From assembly GCA_910583765.1 (NCBI GenBank), contig CAJTYS010000004.1, positions 62,001 through 126,000 of the forward strand: a stretch of DNA of 64,000 nt, given 5' to 3'. This DNA is from an uncultured Eubacteriales bacterium. GTDB lineage: Bacteria; Bacillota; Clostridia; Peptostreptococcales; Anaerovoracaceae. Below, piece after piece: positions 45,128 through 53,938 of this stretch; the first letter of the stretch is position 1, and each line of letters starts with the position of its first letter. The notes beneath the pieces were generated by a model that saw only the letters and a list, made by a program, of their open reading frames with translations, was not told the DNA's origin and searched no databases. A program made the translations under genes and the position numbers.

Positions 45128-45323
45128 TCGGAAGTTTTATTTTTAATTGTTCGTGTAGTATACCATAATCAACGGCTGGAAGCAAGAGGAAATTTTCTGC
45201 TGCATAGAAATCTGATGTAGAAGAATTGGCGATCAAATATCCCAGCACCTTTTCCAAAGCCACCGGGGAGGTGATTCGGTTTCGCATGATGATATCTTTC
45301 AGCACAACAGATCTTGTTGGTCA
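45114..45323 (-). pseudogene. Remnant of DUF4143-type AAA protein
   Basis: A short minus-strand frame encodes SVVLKDIIMRNRITSPVALEKVLGYLIANSS, which resembles the middle of AAA/DUF4143 ATPases, where a motif like vkDi..RN.I....LL..l..fL..N is usual. There is no ribosome site, the N-terminal ATPase is missing, and the tup promoter lies inside. I take it as a decayed fragment. Confidence 0.45.
45157..45185 (-). promoter_or_regulatory. Extended -10 promoter of the tup operon
   Basis: TGGTATACT on the minus strand gives an extended -10 (TATACT at 45157-45162); the -35 region TTGCTT (45180-45185), 17 bp away, is weak. Initiation near 45150 would place the whole structured leader in the transcript. 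Confidence 0.55.
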
Positions 45324-45462
45324 ATAGAATTAAATATATTTAATTCTATATAATTTTTTAGATATGAAATTAATTAAATTTAATTTATTTTCTTGTTTTT
45401 CCTCATGAATTAAGTTTGTGCGATACTATTTAACTTTATTCCTCATTTCTCCCATATAAAAA

Positions 45463-45484
45463 ACTGCCATGTAAACACAGCAGT
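45463..45484 (-). terminator. Terminator after first AAA/PD-(D/E)XK gene
   Basis: CTGCTGTG/CATGGCAG (9 pairs with wobbles) closed by A-U, followed by TTTTTT on the minus strand, directly after the stop codon. The 140 bp between this and the DUF4143 fragment are very AT-rich and hold no visible gene. Confidence 0.75.
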
Positions 45485-45485
45485 C

Positions 45486-47174
45486 TTATTGCCTTTTCAC
45501 CAAGCAGTTTTTCTGGCAGAACGCCACGCCCAGCTTTTCCACCGTCCTGAATCCGGCCCGTTGTATTTCTTCGGCGTATCGCTTTTCCTCAATCTGCCGC
45601 AGAGCGTCATCGCATTCCTTGTCCAGGCGGCTTTCATCATCCGTCCACTTCGCTTCTATGACAACGGCCCGCCGGTTCTTTCTGTCTTTGATGATGATGT
45701 CCGACCTGCCGAGGCCGGTTTCATAATTCGACCGTACCCCATACCCCGCATTGGCCAAAAGCCCTGTGAGGAAGGCGTGGTAAAAGCTTTCCCGATAATC
45801 ATGATAACTGATAGTGTCAAAGAGTAAATCCGAGATCATGGCGGTCAGTTTTTCCGCGTCCCCTGTCCACAAGGCCTGGAAGAACGCGCTTCTGTCGCGT
45901 TCCACCTGTTTATCGCGAAACCAGCTTTTCACGCTCTTTTTGAAAATGTCCATGACTTCGGCGTTGGGGATTCGCAGCGGAAGCCGATCCCTCGGCAACT
46001 CTCCCTCTTCCGATCCTCTCACGTCCGCTTTTGTCAGATAGCCGGTGAAGTAGAGCAGGCTCCACAAATTCTCCTCCGAAGAATCCAGCACGTCATAGGT
46101 CAGGTTGTCCGTGATGGGTTCACTGATCCGTTCACCAGCCAGCAGCGCTTCAAACTTTTCACTCACGTCCAAATCGTGCCTGTCCAAAAAAGAGCGGACG
46201 ATGGCATTGTCGCTGGTGTTTTCCCAGAAATTCTTAGGCTTCGATGACGGATCCAGCGTCAGGTTCCGCACATGGTTCATCACGTCCCAAGGGCAGTAAA
46301 CGTGGGAATCTCCGAACCGGTACCCATCGTACCATTCCTTGATTTCCGTCTGATGGGAGGACAGTCCCGTGTCCCCCAGCAGCCGGTCCACCTCCGCCTG
46401 GGTGAAGCCAAAGTATTCGTTGAGCCGAGTGTCGGAAATGGTGTCGGACACGAAGTTGTTGGTGCCGGTGAAAATGCTTTCTTTGGCGATCCGCAGGCAG
46501 CCGGTGATGACCGCGAATTTCAAGGAAGTGTTATCCTTCATGGCCTGCATGACGCCTTTGACCACGTCCATCATTTCCCGGTAATACCCTTTTTCACTGG
46601 CCTTTGCCAGGGGCACGTCGTACTCATCGATCAGCAGGATCACCGGCTTCCCGTAATGGGCCTCCATCATTTGGGTCAGCTTTCGCAAACTTTTTTTCAC
46701 GTCTTTCATGTCAGCGGTTTCCGCCGCAATCTGATCAAAAAATTCCTTGTCATAGCCGCTGAGTTTCTCGCTTTCCAGCAAATATAAATGTTCCTTATAC
46801 ATCTCACCCAGAACAGAAGCCAACTGCTCATAGGCACTATTAAAATCCAATCCATCCACGCTTTTAAAAGAAAGGAACACCGTTGGCCACTGGTTCATCC
46901 AGGCCCGACACAGACTCTCATTTTCTGCGATGTTCAGGCCTTGGAACAACGCCTCGCTGTCTTTGCGTATGTCAAAAAATTCCGACATCATGCTCATGGC
47001 CAACGTCTTGCCGAACCTGCGGGGACGGGTGATCAGCGTGACCTTTGTGTTTTTGGTGCGCAGCAGCGCTTCGATCAAGCCGGACTTGTCAACATAATAA
47101 TCGTTTTCTCTCCTGATTTCCGCAAAATGCGAAGTGCCTACCGGTATCCCCACTTTATCCCGATCAAAACCCAT
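45486..47174 (-). CDS. AAA-ATPase-like protein with C-terminal PD-(D/E)XK domain (copy A)
   Basis: The 562-residue protein matches the AAA-ATPase_like plus PDDEXK_9 family. The N-terminus carries a shortened P-loop RPRRFGKTLAMSMMSEFFDI and a Walker B VILLIDEYDVPLAKASEKGY. A nuclease-like domain at about 480-530 has GLGRSDIIIKDRKNRRAVVI followed by EAKW. The family occurs in large paralogous sets in anaerobes and its function is unknown. Except for the first 60 residues and one near the end, it is identical to the neighbour at 47293-48981. Confidence 0.85.
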   Translation of the reverse strand: MGFDRDKVGIPVGTSHFAEIRRENDYYVDKSGLIEALLRTKNTKVTLITRPRRFGKTLAMSMMSEFFDIRKDSEALFQGLNIAENESLCRAWMNQWPTVFLSFKSVDGLDFNSAYEQLASVLGEMYKEHLYLLESEKLSGYDKEFFDQIAAETADMKDVKKSLRKLTQMMEAHYGKPVILLIDEYDVPLAKASEKGYYREMMDVVKGVMQAMKDNTSLKFAVITGCLRIAKESIFTGTNNFVSDTISDTRLNEYFGFTQAEVDRLLGDTGLSSHQTEIKEWYDGYRFGDSHVYCPWDVMNHVRNLTLDPSSKPKNFWENTSDNAIVRSFLDRHDLDVSEKFEALLAGERISEPITDNLTYDVLDSSEENLWSLLYFTGYLTKADVRGSEEGELPRDRLPLRIPNAEVMDIFKKSVKSWFRDKQVERDRSAFFQALWTGDAEKLTAMISDLLFDTISYHDYRESFYHAFLTGLLANAGYGVRSNYETGLGRSDIIIKDRKNRRAVVIEAKWTDDESRLDKECDDALRQIEEKRYAEEIQRAGFRTVEKLGVAFCQKNCLVKRQ

Positions 47175-48850
47175 ATCAACATCCCCTTTCTGGCGGTCTA
47201 TCGCCGTTCCCTTTCATGTATCTGTTATTACATCACATTTATAGGGTGTTCACAATGAACTTATAGTTAAAAACTGGTTCCGTCTCCATATATCATTGCC
47301 TTTTCACCAAACAGGTTTTCTGGCAGAACGCCACGCCTAGCTTTTCCACCGTCCTGAATCCGGCCCGTTGTATTTCTTCGGCGTATCGCTTTTCCTCAAT
47401 CTGCCGCAGAGCGTCATCGCATTCCTTGTCCAGGCGGCTTTCATCATCCGTCCACTTCGCTTCTATGACAACGGCCCGCCGGTTCTTTCTGTCTTTGATG
47501 ATGATGTCCGACCTGCCGAGGCCGGTTTCATAATTCGACCGTACCCCATACCCCGCATTGGCCAAAAGCCCTGTGAGGAAGGCGTGGTAAAAGCTTTCCC
47601 GATAATCATGATAACTGATAGTGTCAAAGAGTAAATCCGAGATCATGGCGGTCAGTTTTTCCGCGTCCCCTGTCCACAAGGCCTGGAAGAACGCGCTTCT
47701 GTCGCGTTCCACCTGTTTATCGCGAAACCAGCTTTTCACGCTCTTTTTGAAAATGTCCATGACTTCGGCGTTGGGGATTCGCAGCGGAAGCCGATCCCTC
47801 GGCAACTCTCCCTCTTCCGATCCTCTCACGTCCGCTTTTGTCAGATAGCCGGTGAAGTAGAGCAGGCTCCACAAATTCTCCTCCGAAGAATCCAGCACGT
47901 CATAGGTCAGGTTGTCCGTGATGGGTTCACTGATCCGTTCACCAGCCAGCAGCGCTTCAAACTTTTCACTCACGTCCAAATCGTGCCTGTCCAAAAAAGA
48001 GCGGACGATGGCATTGTCGCTGGTGTTTTCCCAGAAATTCTTAGGCTTCGATGACGGATCCAGCGTCAGGTTCCGCACATGGTTCATCACGTCCCAAGGG
48101 CAGTAAACGTGGGAATCTCCGAACCGGTACCCATCGTACCATTCCTTGATTTCCGTCTGATGGGAGGACAGTCCCGTGTCCCCCAGCAGCCGGTCCACCT
48201 CCGCCTGGGTGAAGCCAAAGTATTCGTTGAGCCGAGTGTCGGAAATGGTGTCGGACACGAAGTTGTTGGTGCCGGTGAAAATGCTTTCTTTGGCGATCCG
48301 CAGGCAGCCGGTGATGACCGCGAATTTCAAGGAAGTGTTATCCTTCATGGCCTGCATGACGCCTTTGACCACGTCCATCATTTCCCGGTAATACCCTTTT
48401 TCACTGGCCTTTGCCAGGGGCACGTCGTACTCATCGATCAGCAGGATCACCGGCTTCCCGTAATGGGCCTCCATCATTTGGGTCAGCTTTCGCAAACTTT
48501 TTTTCACGTCTTTCATGTCAGCGGTTTCCGCCGCAATCTGATCAAAAAATTCCTTGTCATAGCCGCTGAGTTTCTCGCTTTCCAGCAAATATAAATGTTC
48601 CTTATACATCTCACCCAGAACAGAAGCCAACTGCTCATAGGCACTATTAAAATCCAATCCATCCACGCTTTTAAAAGAAAGGAACACCGTTGGCCACTGG
48701 TTCATCCAGGCCCGACACAGACTCTCATTTTCTGCGATGTTCAGGCCTTGGAACAACGCCTCGCTGTCTTTGCGTATGTCAAAAAATTCCGACATCATGC
48801 TCATGGCCAACGTCTTGCCGAACCTGCGGGGACGGGTGATCAGCGTGACT
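45488..48850. repeat. 1.55-kb near-identical direct repeat (45488-47043 and 47295-48850)
   Basis: The two AAA genes share about 1550 bp at a constant offset of 1807 bp. Nucleotide identity seems complete except for a few bases near the 3' end of each gene, while the first 180 coding bases differ clearly. This pattern suggests recent gene conversion between older paralogues and not simple duplication. Confidence 0.9.
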
Positions 48851-48981
48851 TGCGTACCATCCGTTTCCAACAATTCCCCGATCAAGCCGCTCTTGTCAAT
48901 AAAATAATAATCATTTTCCCGGATGTCCGCAAAACTCGAACGCCCCACAGGGAGAACTACCCTATCCCTATCAAAATCCAT
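47293..48981 (-). CDS. AAA-ATPase-like protein with C-terminal PD-(D/E)XK domain (copy B)
   Basis: The 562-residue near-twin of the gene at 45486-47174 has the same P-loop RRFGKT, Walker B and nuclease motifs. Only the N-terminal 60 residues (MDFDRDRVVLPVGRSSFADI versus MGFDRDKVGIPVGTSHFAEI) and one residue near the C-terminus differ. I chose the ATG at 48981, which has GGGGG upstream and gives the same length as copy A. Both genes run in the same direction about 118 bp apart, each with its own ribosome site. Confidence 0.85.
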   Translation of the reverse strand: MDFDRDRVVLPVGRSSFADIRENDYYFIDKSGLIGELLETDGTQVTLITRPRRFGKTLAMSMMSEFFDIRKDSEALFQGLNIAENESLCRAWMNQWPTVFLSFKSVDGLDFNSAYEQLASVLGEMYKEHLYLLESEKLSGYDKEFFDQIAAETADMKDVKKSLRKLTQMMEAHYGKPVILLIDEYDVPLAKASEKGYYREMMDVVKGVMQAMKDNTSLKFAVITGCLRIAKESIFTGTNNFVSDTISDTRLNEYFGFTQAEVDRLLGDTGLSSHQTEIKEWYDGYRFGDSHVYCPWDVMNHVRNLTLDPSSKPKNFWENTSDNAIVRSFLDRHDLDVSEKFEALLAGERISEPITDNLTYDVLDSSEENLWSLLYFTGYLTKADVRGSEEGELPRDRLPLRIPNAEVMDIFKKSVKSWFRDKQVERDRSAFFQALWTGDAEKLTAMISDLLFDTISYHDYRESFYHAFLTGLLANAGYGVRSNYETGLGRSDIIIKDRKNRRAVVIEAKWTDDESRLDKECDDALRQIEEKRYAEEIQRAGFRTVEKLGVAFCQKTCLVKRQ

Positions 48982-49097
48982 AGCAAAATCCCCCTTTCCA
49001 TCTCGCTCTATCTCTAATGCGCAGGGCCCCTGTAATAACAACTCTCATTATATCAAGTTTCATGGATGTTCGCAATGAAGATATCCCCTCAATCGAA

Positions 49098-49123
49098 AAA
49101 GCAGATACTTTCATACCTGCTTT
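49098..49123. terminator. Terminator at end of the molybdenum hydroxylase operon
   Basis: On the minus strand AAAGCAGGTA and TATCTGCTTT form a 10-bp stem with a 6-nt loop, followed by TTTC. It is placed about 16 bp after the last gene of the operon and is nearly symmetrical. Confidence 0.8.
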
Positions 49124-49139
49124 CACGTCCTATCCATAC

Positions 49140-49586
49140 TTACAGCTCTGCGATTGCCATGAGCATTGGCGACAATCCCCTCTCGCCCACATCTCCCACC
49201 GTGGTCCAGCGGAATTCTTCCGGATTCCACTTTTCCCCTGGGAATTGGTTGCGGAACATGCCCACTAATAACAGCAGCCCCTTCTTCAAAGCCTCTGTCT
49301 TTTGCCTGTTCCCTCTGCCGCAGGCGTGGCTCACGGTTTCCACTAGCAGCATGATCTCCTGCCACTGGATCCCGCTGATCTTCTCCAGCTCGTTATTCAG
49401 CATGAGCTGGGAAACCGCGTCAAAATGATCGACTGCCTCTTTCATGATCCGCCAATGATCAGGTGCTCCATCCTTGGACATGGAGTCAATCTTTTCCCTG
49501 TAATGCCCGTCCACTTCCTCCTTTACTAGGAGGAAACACGCTTCCATGGCTTTGATCTGATATACGTTAAATCTCTCGTCTGTCAC
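49140..49586 (-). CDS. Hypothetical helical protein at operon end
   Basis: The 148-residue protein begins at a GTG with GGGAGGTG upstream. It looks all-helical and soluble, with one Cys-Gly-rich spot (SHACGRGNRQKTEALKKGLL) and a Trp-rich part (KWNPEEFRWTTVGDVGERG). No known domain is recognised. It is the last gene before the operon terminator, about 60 bp after the sigma-54 activator, so it may be a regulatory or accessory protein for the hydroxylase system. Confidence 0.6.
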   Translation of the reverse strand: MTDERFNVYQIKAMEACFLLVKEEVDGHYREKIDSMSKDGAPDHWRIMKEAVDHFDAVSQLMLNNELEKISGIQWQEIMLLVETVSHACGRGNRQKTEALKKGLLLLVGMFRNQFPGEKWNPEEFRWTTVGDVGERGLSPMLMAIAEL

Positions 49587-49646
49587 TTATCTTCACCTCC
49601 CTGTCGTTTCAAATGCCTTTTCTGCATTTTCAAAGGTTTGCTTTTC

Positions 49647-51074
49647 TTATTTTTTCTCTGTGCTTCTCAATCCTAATTTGTTGATCCGATACTGCATGTT
49701 CTGCCTGCAGATGCCCAAAGAACGGGCTGCCTGAGAAACATTCATGTCGTTCTTTTCCAATGCGTCTTTCACTGCCTTTTTCTCCACAGAATAAAGAATT
49801 TCGTTGAGCGTCATGCTTTCCACATCCTCAGGCACATAATTGCTGGCATACATGGTCTTCCTCAAATACGGCGGAAGATTGTACAGGGTCAGTTCTTCGC
49901 CGCTGTTTGTGAGGGAAATGGCGCTTTCTATGAGATGCTCCAGTTCCCGCACGTTTCCCGGCCACTCGTACTTTACAAAGGCATCCCGCAGATTTTTGTC
50001 CACAGTCACGTCTTTTTTGCCGTACATGGCACAGTATTTGTGTTCAAAATGCTTGATTAGAGCCGCGATATCTCCGCTCCTTTTCCTCAGCGGCGGGATT
50101 TCCAAGGTGACGCCGCTTAACCGGTAGTAAAGGTCCTGACGCAGCTGTCCCTCTTCCACGCACCGCATGGGCTCCACGTTAACTGAACTGATGATCTTGC
50201 ATTCAATGGCGCGCTCCTTGTCATCACCCACCCTGCGGAATCTCCGTTCCTGGATGGCTCTGAGGAATTTTGCCTGCAGGTTCAGGGGCATGGAATTGAT
50301 CTCGTCCAGATAAAGCGTCCCTTTTCCAGCCTGCTCAAAGAAACCAGTGGTGTTTTCCGCCCCTGTGAACGCTCCTTTTTTCGTCCCAAAGAGCAGGCTT
50401 TCCAAAAGCGTCTCCGGCAGGGCCGCGCAATTAAGCGCAACAAAAGGCTGATCCCATCCAGGGCCCGCGTTATGCATGCCCTGGACGATCATTTCCTTTC
50501 CGGTCCCAGTCTCGCCGTACACCAAAACAGGCGCGTTGTTCATGGCCGCCTGCTTCCCATTGGCGATCAATTCTTTCATTGCCGCGCTTTCGCAGACCAC
50601 GTCTTCAAAAGTAAAGCGAGTGCCGTTTTCTAAAGGAACGTTCCCCTTTTCACCTGTGTTCTGCAGCCCCATTGTCCGGTTATAAATCTCTCGGATGCTG
50701 GTAACATCCCTGCTGATGGAGCAAACTGCTTCCGGTTTCCCATCTTCATCCATGATCGGGATGGAATTGGCGATCAGATAGTTGGTCTTCCCCAGTTTGG
50801 TGATGTTCCGGTAATTGCCCTCTTTGATGGGTTCGCCTGTCCGCAGCACCTGATAGTGTTCACTGCTTTCCGTGGACCATTCGTACACGTCCATCAAGTG
50901 TCTGCCGATCACCTCTTCCTCGTTGAGATCTTCAAACTCTGCCAGTTTCTTGTTATAAATCACAATGATCCCGTTTTTATCCGTGATAATGACGCCCTCA
51001 TTCATATGATTCAGGGCTTCCATGCAGTATCGCAGCTTTTTTTCTGTTTCTTCAAGCTTCTTTTTGTAATCCAC
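49647..51074 (-). CDS. Sigma-54-dependent activator with PAS sensor
   Basis: The protein of about 475 residues has a coiled start and a PAS domain (about 20-130; NEGVIITDKNGIIVIYNKKL). An AAA+ domain follows, with Walker A GETGTGKEM, the sigma-54 contact loop GAFTGA and Walker B GTLYLDEINSMP, then a Fis-type helix-turn-helix at the end (NVSQAARSLGICRQNMQYRI). The GTG at 51074 was chosen, eight nt after CAGGAA at the end of the MFS gene. It is encoded inside the operon driven by the sigma-54 promoter at 59226-59241, so it likely activates its own operon. Confidence 0.9.
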   Translation of the reverse strand: MDYKKKLEETEKKLRYCMEALNHMNEGVIITDKNGIIVIYNKKLAEFEDLNEEEVIGRHLMDVYEWSTESSEHYQVLRTGEPIKEGNYRNITKLGKTNYLIANSIPIMDEDGKPEAVCSISRDVTSIREIYNRTMGLQNTGEKGNVPLENGTRFTFEDVVCESAAMKELIANGKQAAMNNAPVLVYGETGTGKEMIVQGMHNAGPGWDQPFVALNCAALPETLLESLLFGTKKGAFTGAENTTGFFEQAGKGTLYLDEINSMPLNLQAKFLRAIQERRFRRVGDDKERAIECKIISSVNVEPMRCVEEGQLRQDLYYRLSGVTLEIPPLRKRSGDIAALIKHFEHKYCAMYGKKDVTVDKNLRDAFVKYEWPGNVRELEHLIESAISLTNSGEELTLYNLPPYLRKTMYASNYVPEDVESMTLNEILYSVEKKAVKDALEKNDMNVSQAARSLGICRQNMQYRINKLGLRSTEKK

Positions 51075-51079
51075 AGTCT

Positions 51080-52312
51080 TTATTCCTGTTTTGCCTTTCT
51101 TTTCTCCAAAACTCTTGGAGCGCATTCAATGATCAGCAGTGCCAGCACAAAGGAAATCGCGTATCCGCACGCGGCCAGCACCATCATATTGTTGAGACCC
51201 AGCGCGTCAGCGACAAATCCAGCGATGGTCGTGATCAGCGCGCCGCCGATGAATTCACCCATTGACATAGGAATGGAAATTCCAGTAGATGTCAGATACG
51301 GTGGCAGAGATTCCATTGGAATCAAATTGATCCAGAAAATACCGATGGCTCCTGGAATGGCTGAAAACAGCACGTATAATGCCATGGAAATCTTTGCTCC
51401 TGGAATGAGCCACATGGAAATGGGAACTAGCAGCGCCACAATGTAACTGATAGCCAGAATGCTCCTTCTGCCAAAGTTGTCTGACAGTTTTGGCAGGAAC
51501 ACGGCCCAGAAAATGCCGAACAGCCCTGCCGCGGAAATGAGCCACCCCGCTGTTTGAACGGAAATTTTAGCGATTTCTGTCCAATAAAGAGACGCGTAGA
51601 TCTGTATGATGTAATACCCTGACATGTGGGACATTGCTAAGAAAAAGCATACCCTAAAATTCTTGTATCCCCACAATTCCGCGAACATCCCTTTGTTCTT
51701 GGCCTCTTCCGTGGCCACGTCTTCCTTCTTTTCATCCGGAATCGGATGCAGGAAGAAGGCCACGCAGAGAATCAGGATCAGCCCTGGCGCCGCAGCTACC
51801 AGAAAGGCTGTCTGCCAGCTAGTGATGGTGATCAGCTGCGTCAGCAGGACTGGCCCCAATGTGGCCGCGATCACCGATACTCCCGCATTGACGATCCCTA
51901 CGGAAACGCCCAGGCGATTGCCGTTCACGGACTTTCCAAGAGCTGCCATGATAAACGTGGAGAAAGGACCCTCTGCGATGCCTACCAGCGCTCTCAAAAG
52001 CAGCAGCGCTGTATAAGAATTGGCAAGCGCGCAGCACCCACTGAATATAGCAGTGAGCACGCCGCTGATGATCAGCCATGTTTTCAGATGCCCTACTTTG
52101 TCCGCGATCGCACAGATCACAATGGCGGATATGCCCCACATAATGGTAAATGACATGTTGACCGTCCCTACCTGGCCGTTGGTCAGCCCCAGTTCAGGAA
52201 CGATCACTGGGAAAATGAAAGATATGGCTAACCTGTCAATGAACATAAATCCCCATGTCAGGAAGAATAAAGCGGTTATTCCATTTTGGTACCCTATTGT
52301 TTTCTCTTTCAT
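51080..52312 (-). CDS. MFS transporter
   Basis: The 410-residue protein has twelve helices and MFS signatures such as AIADKVGHLKTWLIISG between helices 2 and 3 and VFLPKLSDNFGRRSILAISY between 8 and 9. It resembles organic-acid or sugar-phosphate-type carriers. AAGGAG precedes the ATG at 52312; the longer open frame upstream is not supported. Together with the amidohydrolase and hydroxylase genes it probably brings in the substrate of this pathway. Confidence 0.87.
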   Translation of the reverse strand: MKEKTIGYQNGITALFFLTWGFMFIDRLAISFIFPVIVPELGLTNGQVGTVNMSFTIMWGISAIVICAIADKVGHLKTWLIISGVLTAIFSGCCALANSYTALLLLRALVGIAEGPFSTFIMAALGKSVNGNRLGVSVGIVNAGVSVIAATLGPVLLTQLITITSWQTAFLVAAAPGLILILCVAFFLHPIPDEKKEDVATEEAKNKGMFAELWGYKNFRVCFFLAMSHMSGYYIIQIYASLYWTEIAKISVQTAGWLISAAGLFGIFWAVFLPKLSDNFGRRSILAISYIVALLVPISMWLIPGAKISMALYVLFSAIPGAIGIFWINLIPMESLPPYLTSTGISIPMSMGEFIGGALITTIAGFVADALGLNNMMVLAACGYAISFVLALLIIECAPRVLEKRKAKQE

Positions 52313-52363
52313 GATAATTCTCCTTACTTCAAACAGGTGGTAACGATTGCCGGGGACCATGCT

Positions 52364-53890
52364 CTATTTCTTAAAAATGCTTTTCCCTCGTTTAAAAGTC
52401 TCCAGAACAGTGAGGGTGTCCCTGTTGATGCTGTCTTTCACATCATAAGGGCTCTTGTCCAGCACGATCATATCCGCGTATTTGCCCATCTCCAAGGAAC
52501 CGATCTCCTCTTCTTTCTTGCAGACAAAGGCCCCATTGTACGTATACATCTTCAAAGCCGTGTCCAGCGAAGCCCGCCTTGCTGGATTATGGGCGTTGAC
52601 AATGGAGTCGATGCCCGCAAAGGGATCCAGCGGCGAGCAAGGGGAATCCGAACTGCCTGCCACCATTACGCCGCCTTTGATCAGGTAGTTGAAATTCTCG
52701 TGCCTCTGAGCTTTTTCAGGAGACACGAAGGCCTCAAATCCATTGCCCTCTTCCCCCAGATCCAGTGCGTTGCCAATGGCTGGCTGGGAAGTGGCCACCA
52801 GTCCGGTTTCCGCCGCCGCCCCGATGATCTCATCACTGGCCAGGGAGAAATGCTCTACCCTGTGGCGCAGCTCCTTGATTCCCATTTCTTTGTCCACCTG
52901 TTGATAAACCCGCACAATCTGGTCCACTGCCCTGTCGCCAATGGCATGGAAGGCGCACTGCATGCCTCTTTTCGAGCATTCCACGATAAAATCGTATAAA
53001 TACTTGTCCGAGTATTCCAAAAGGCCTCTTGTGAAAGGCGCGCATGGATACGGATCAAAGTAAGCTGCTGTCAGCTGCGGAGGCGATCCGTCTATGGTCA
53101 AACACCCTCCAATGCGAGGCAGTCCCAGCCCAGCGACTTTTTCATAATCAAAGGTCTGGGTATAATTGACCCATTCCACTGGCAGTTCATCGTGGATCTT
53201 GAGAATCATGTCCACGTCAATGTCATCCTTGACCATCATGCCGTCCAGCGCGCCGATGGTGGTGATGCCGTAGCCCGCGCACTTGTTTGCCAGATCCATG
53301 TAAATGTTCTTGAATTCCTCTTCTGTGTGCAGCGCGTAAATTTCTCCGATAATATGGAAGGACACATCGTCTCTGTTGAAATATCCGTCTTTCTCCACAT
53401 ATTTGTATTCTTCTGGAAGGTTGGCCCGCTTGATGGCTTTGCTGTTGATCACGCCGCCATGGGCTGTCCAAAACACCAGGATCACCGTGTGGTCGCCAGT
53501 GACTTCGTCCAGCTCCTGCCTTGTAGGTAGTTTTTTGTCAGCCATTCCTTCTTTCAGATTCATGTTCCAGCCGCAAATGAGCCGCGGCTTTTCTTGTTTT
53601 TCGCAATATGCTTTCACTGCGTCAAGGATTCCCTGGGACGTGTCGATCCCGCTTAAATCTATGCCATTAAAATCAATCCCCGACATGCTGCTATGCACAT
53701 GCGCATCAATGATGCCTGGCATCAGCGTCTTTCCCTGCAGGTCAATGATGGTTCCCGCTTCTGTGGGAGCGTCGTCCTTTTCACCCATGGCAGCGATCTT
53801 TCCCTTCTCATCTACGGCCAGCCATGTTTTTCGGGACATGTTTGCATCCATGGTCAGGATGCTGCCGTTTTTCAATAATAGATTATACAT
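52364..53890 (-). CDS. Amidohydrolase (YtcJ / Amidohydrolase_3 family)
   Basis: The 508-residue metal-dependent hydrolase has the first metal motif PGIIDAHVHSSMSGI, later His ligands in MQCAFHAIGDRAVDQIV and LRHRVEHFSLASDE, and the C-terminal Asp region MVAGSSDSPCSPLDPF. YtcJ-type enzymes hydrolyse amide or ester-like bonds; substrates are mostly undefined. AAAGGAG precedes the ATG. Placement right after the molybdenum hydroxylase genes suggests that hydroxylation is followed by ring or amide hydrolysis. Confidence 0.87.
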   Translation of the reverse strand: MYNLLLKNGSILTMDANMSRKTWLAVDEKGKIAAMGEKDDAPTEAGTIIDLQGKTLMPGIIDAHVHSSMSGIDFNGIDLSGIDTSQGILDAVKAYCEKQEKPRLICGWNMNLKEGMADKKLPTRQELDEVTGDHTVILVFWTAHGGVINSKAIKRANLPEEYKYVEKDGYFNRDDVSFHIIGEIYALHTEEEFKNIYMDLANKCAGYGITTIGALDGMMVKDDIDVDMILKIHDELPVEWVNYTQTFDYEKVAGLGLPRIGGCLTIDGSPPQLTAAYFDPYPCAPFTRGLLEYSDKYLYDFIVECSKRGMQCAFHAIGDRAVDQIVRVYQQVDKEMGIKELRHRVEHFSLASDEIIGAAAETGLVATSQPAIGNALDLGEEGNGFEAFVSPEKAQRHENFNYLIKGGVMVAGSSDSPCSPLDPFAGIDSIVNAHNPARRASLDTALKMYTYNGAFVCKKEEEIGSLEMGKYADMIVLDKSPYDVKDSINRDTLTVLETFKRGKSIFKK

Positions 53891-53938
53891 CTAACATCTC
53901 CTTTCTCCTCAGCCCTTGCCTGCCGCTGCTCGGAGGGG

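Noticed and set aside
45114..45305. Intact small gene before tupA
   Set aside because: No ribosome site, similarity only to an internal piece of a larger ATPase, and the tup promoter and aptamer lie within or next to it.
46272..46787. 171-codon plus-strand frame, repeated at 48079-48594
   Set aside because: Both copies are antisense shadows of the duplicated AAA genes; being present twice only reflects the DNA repeat.
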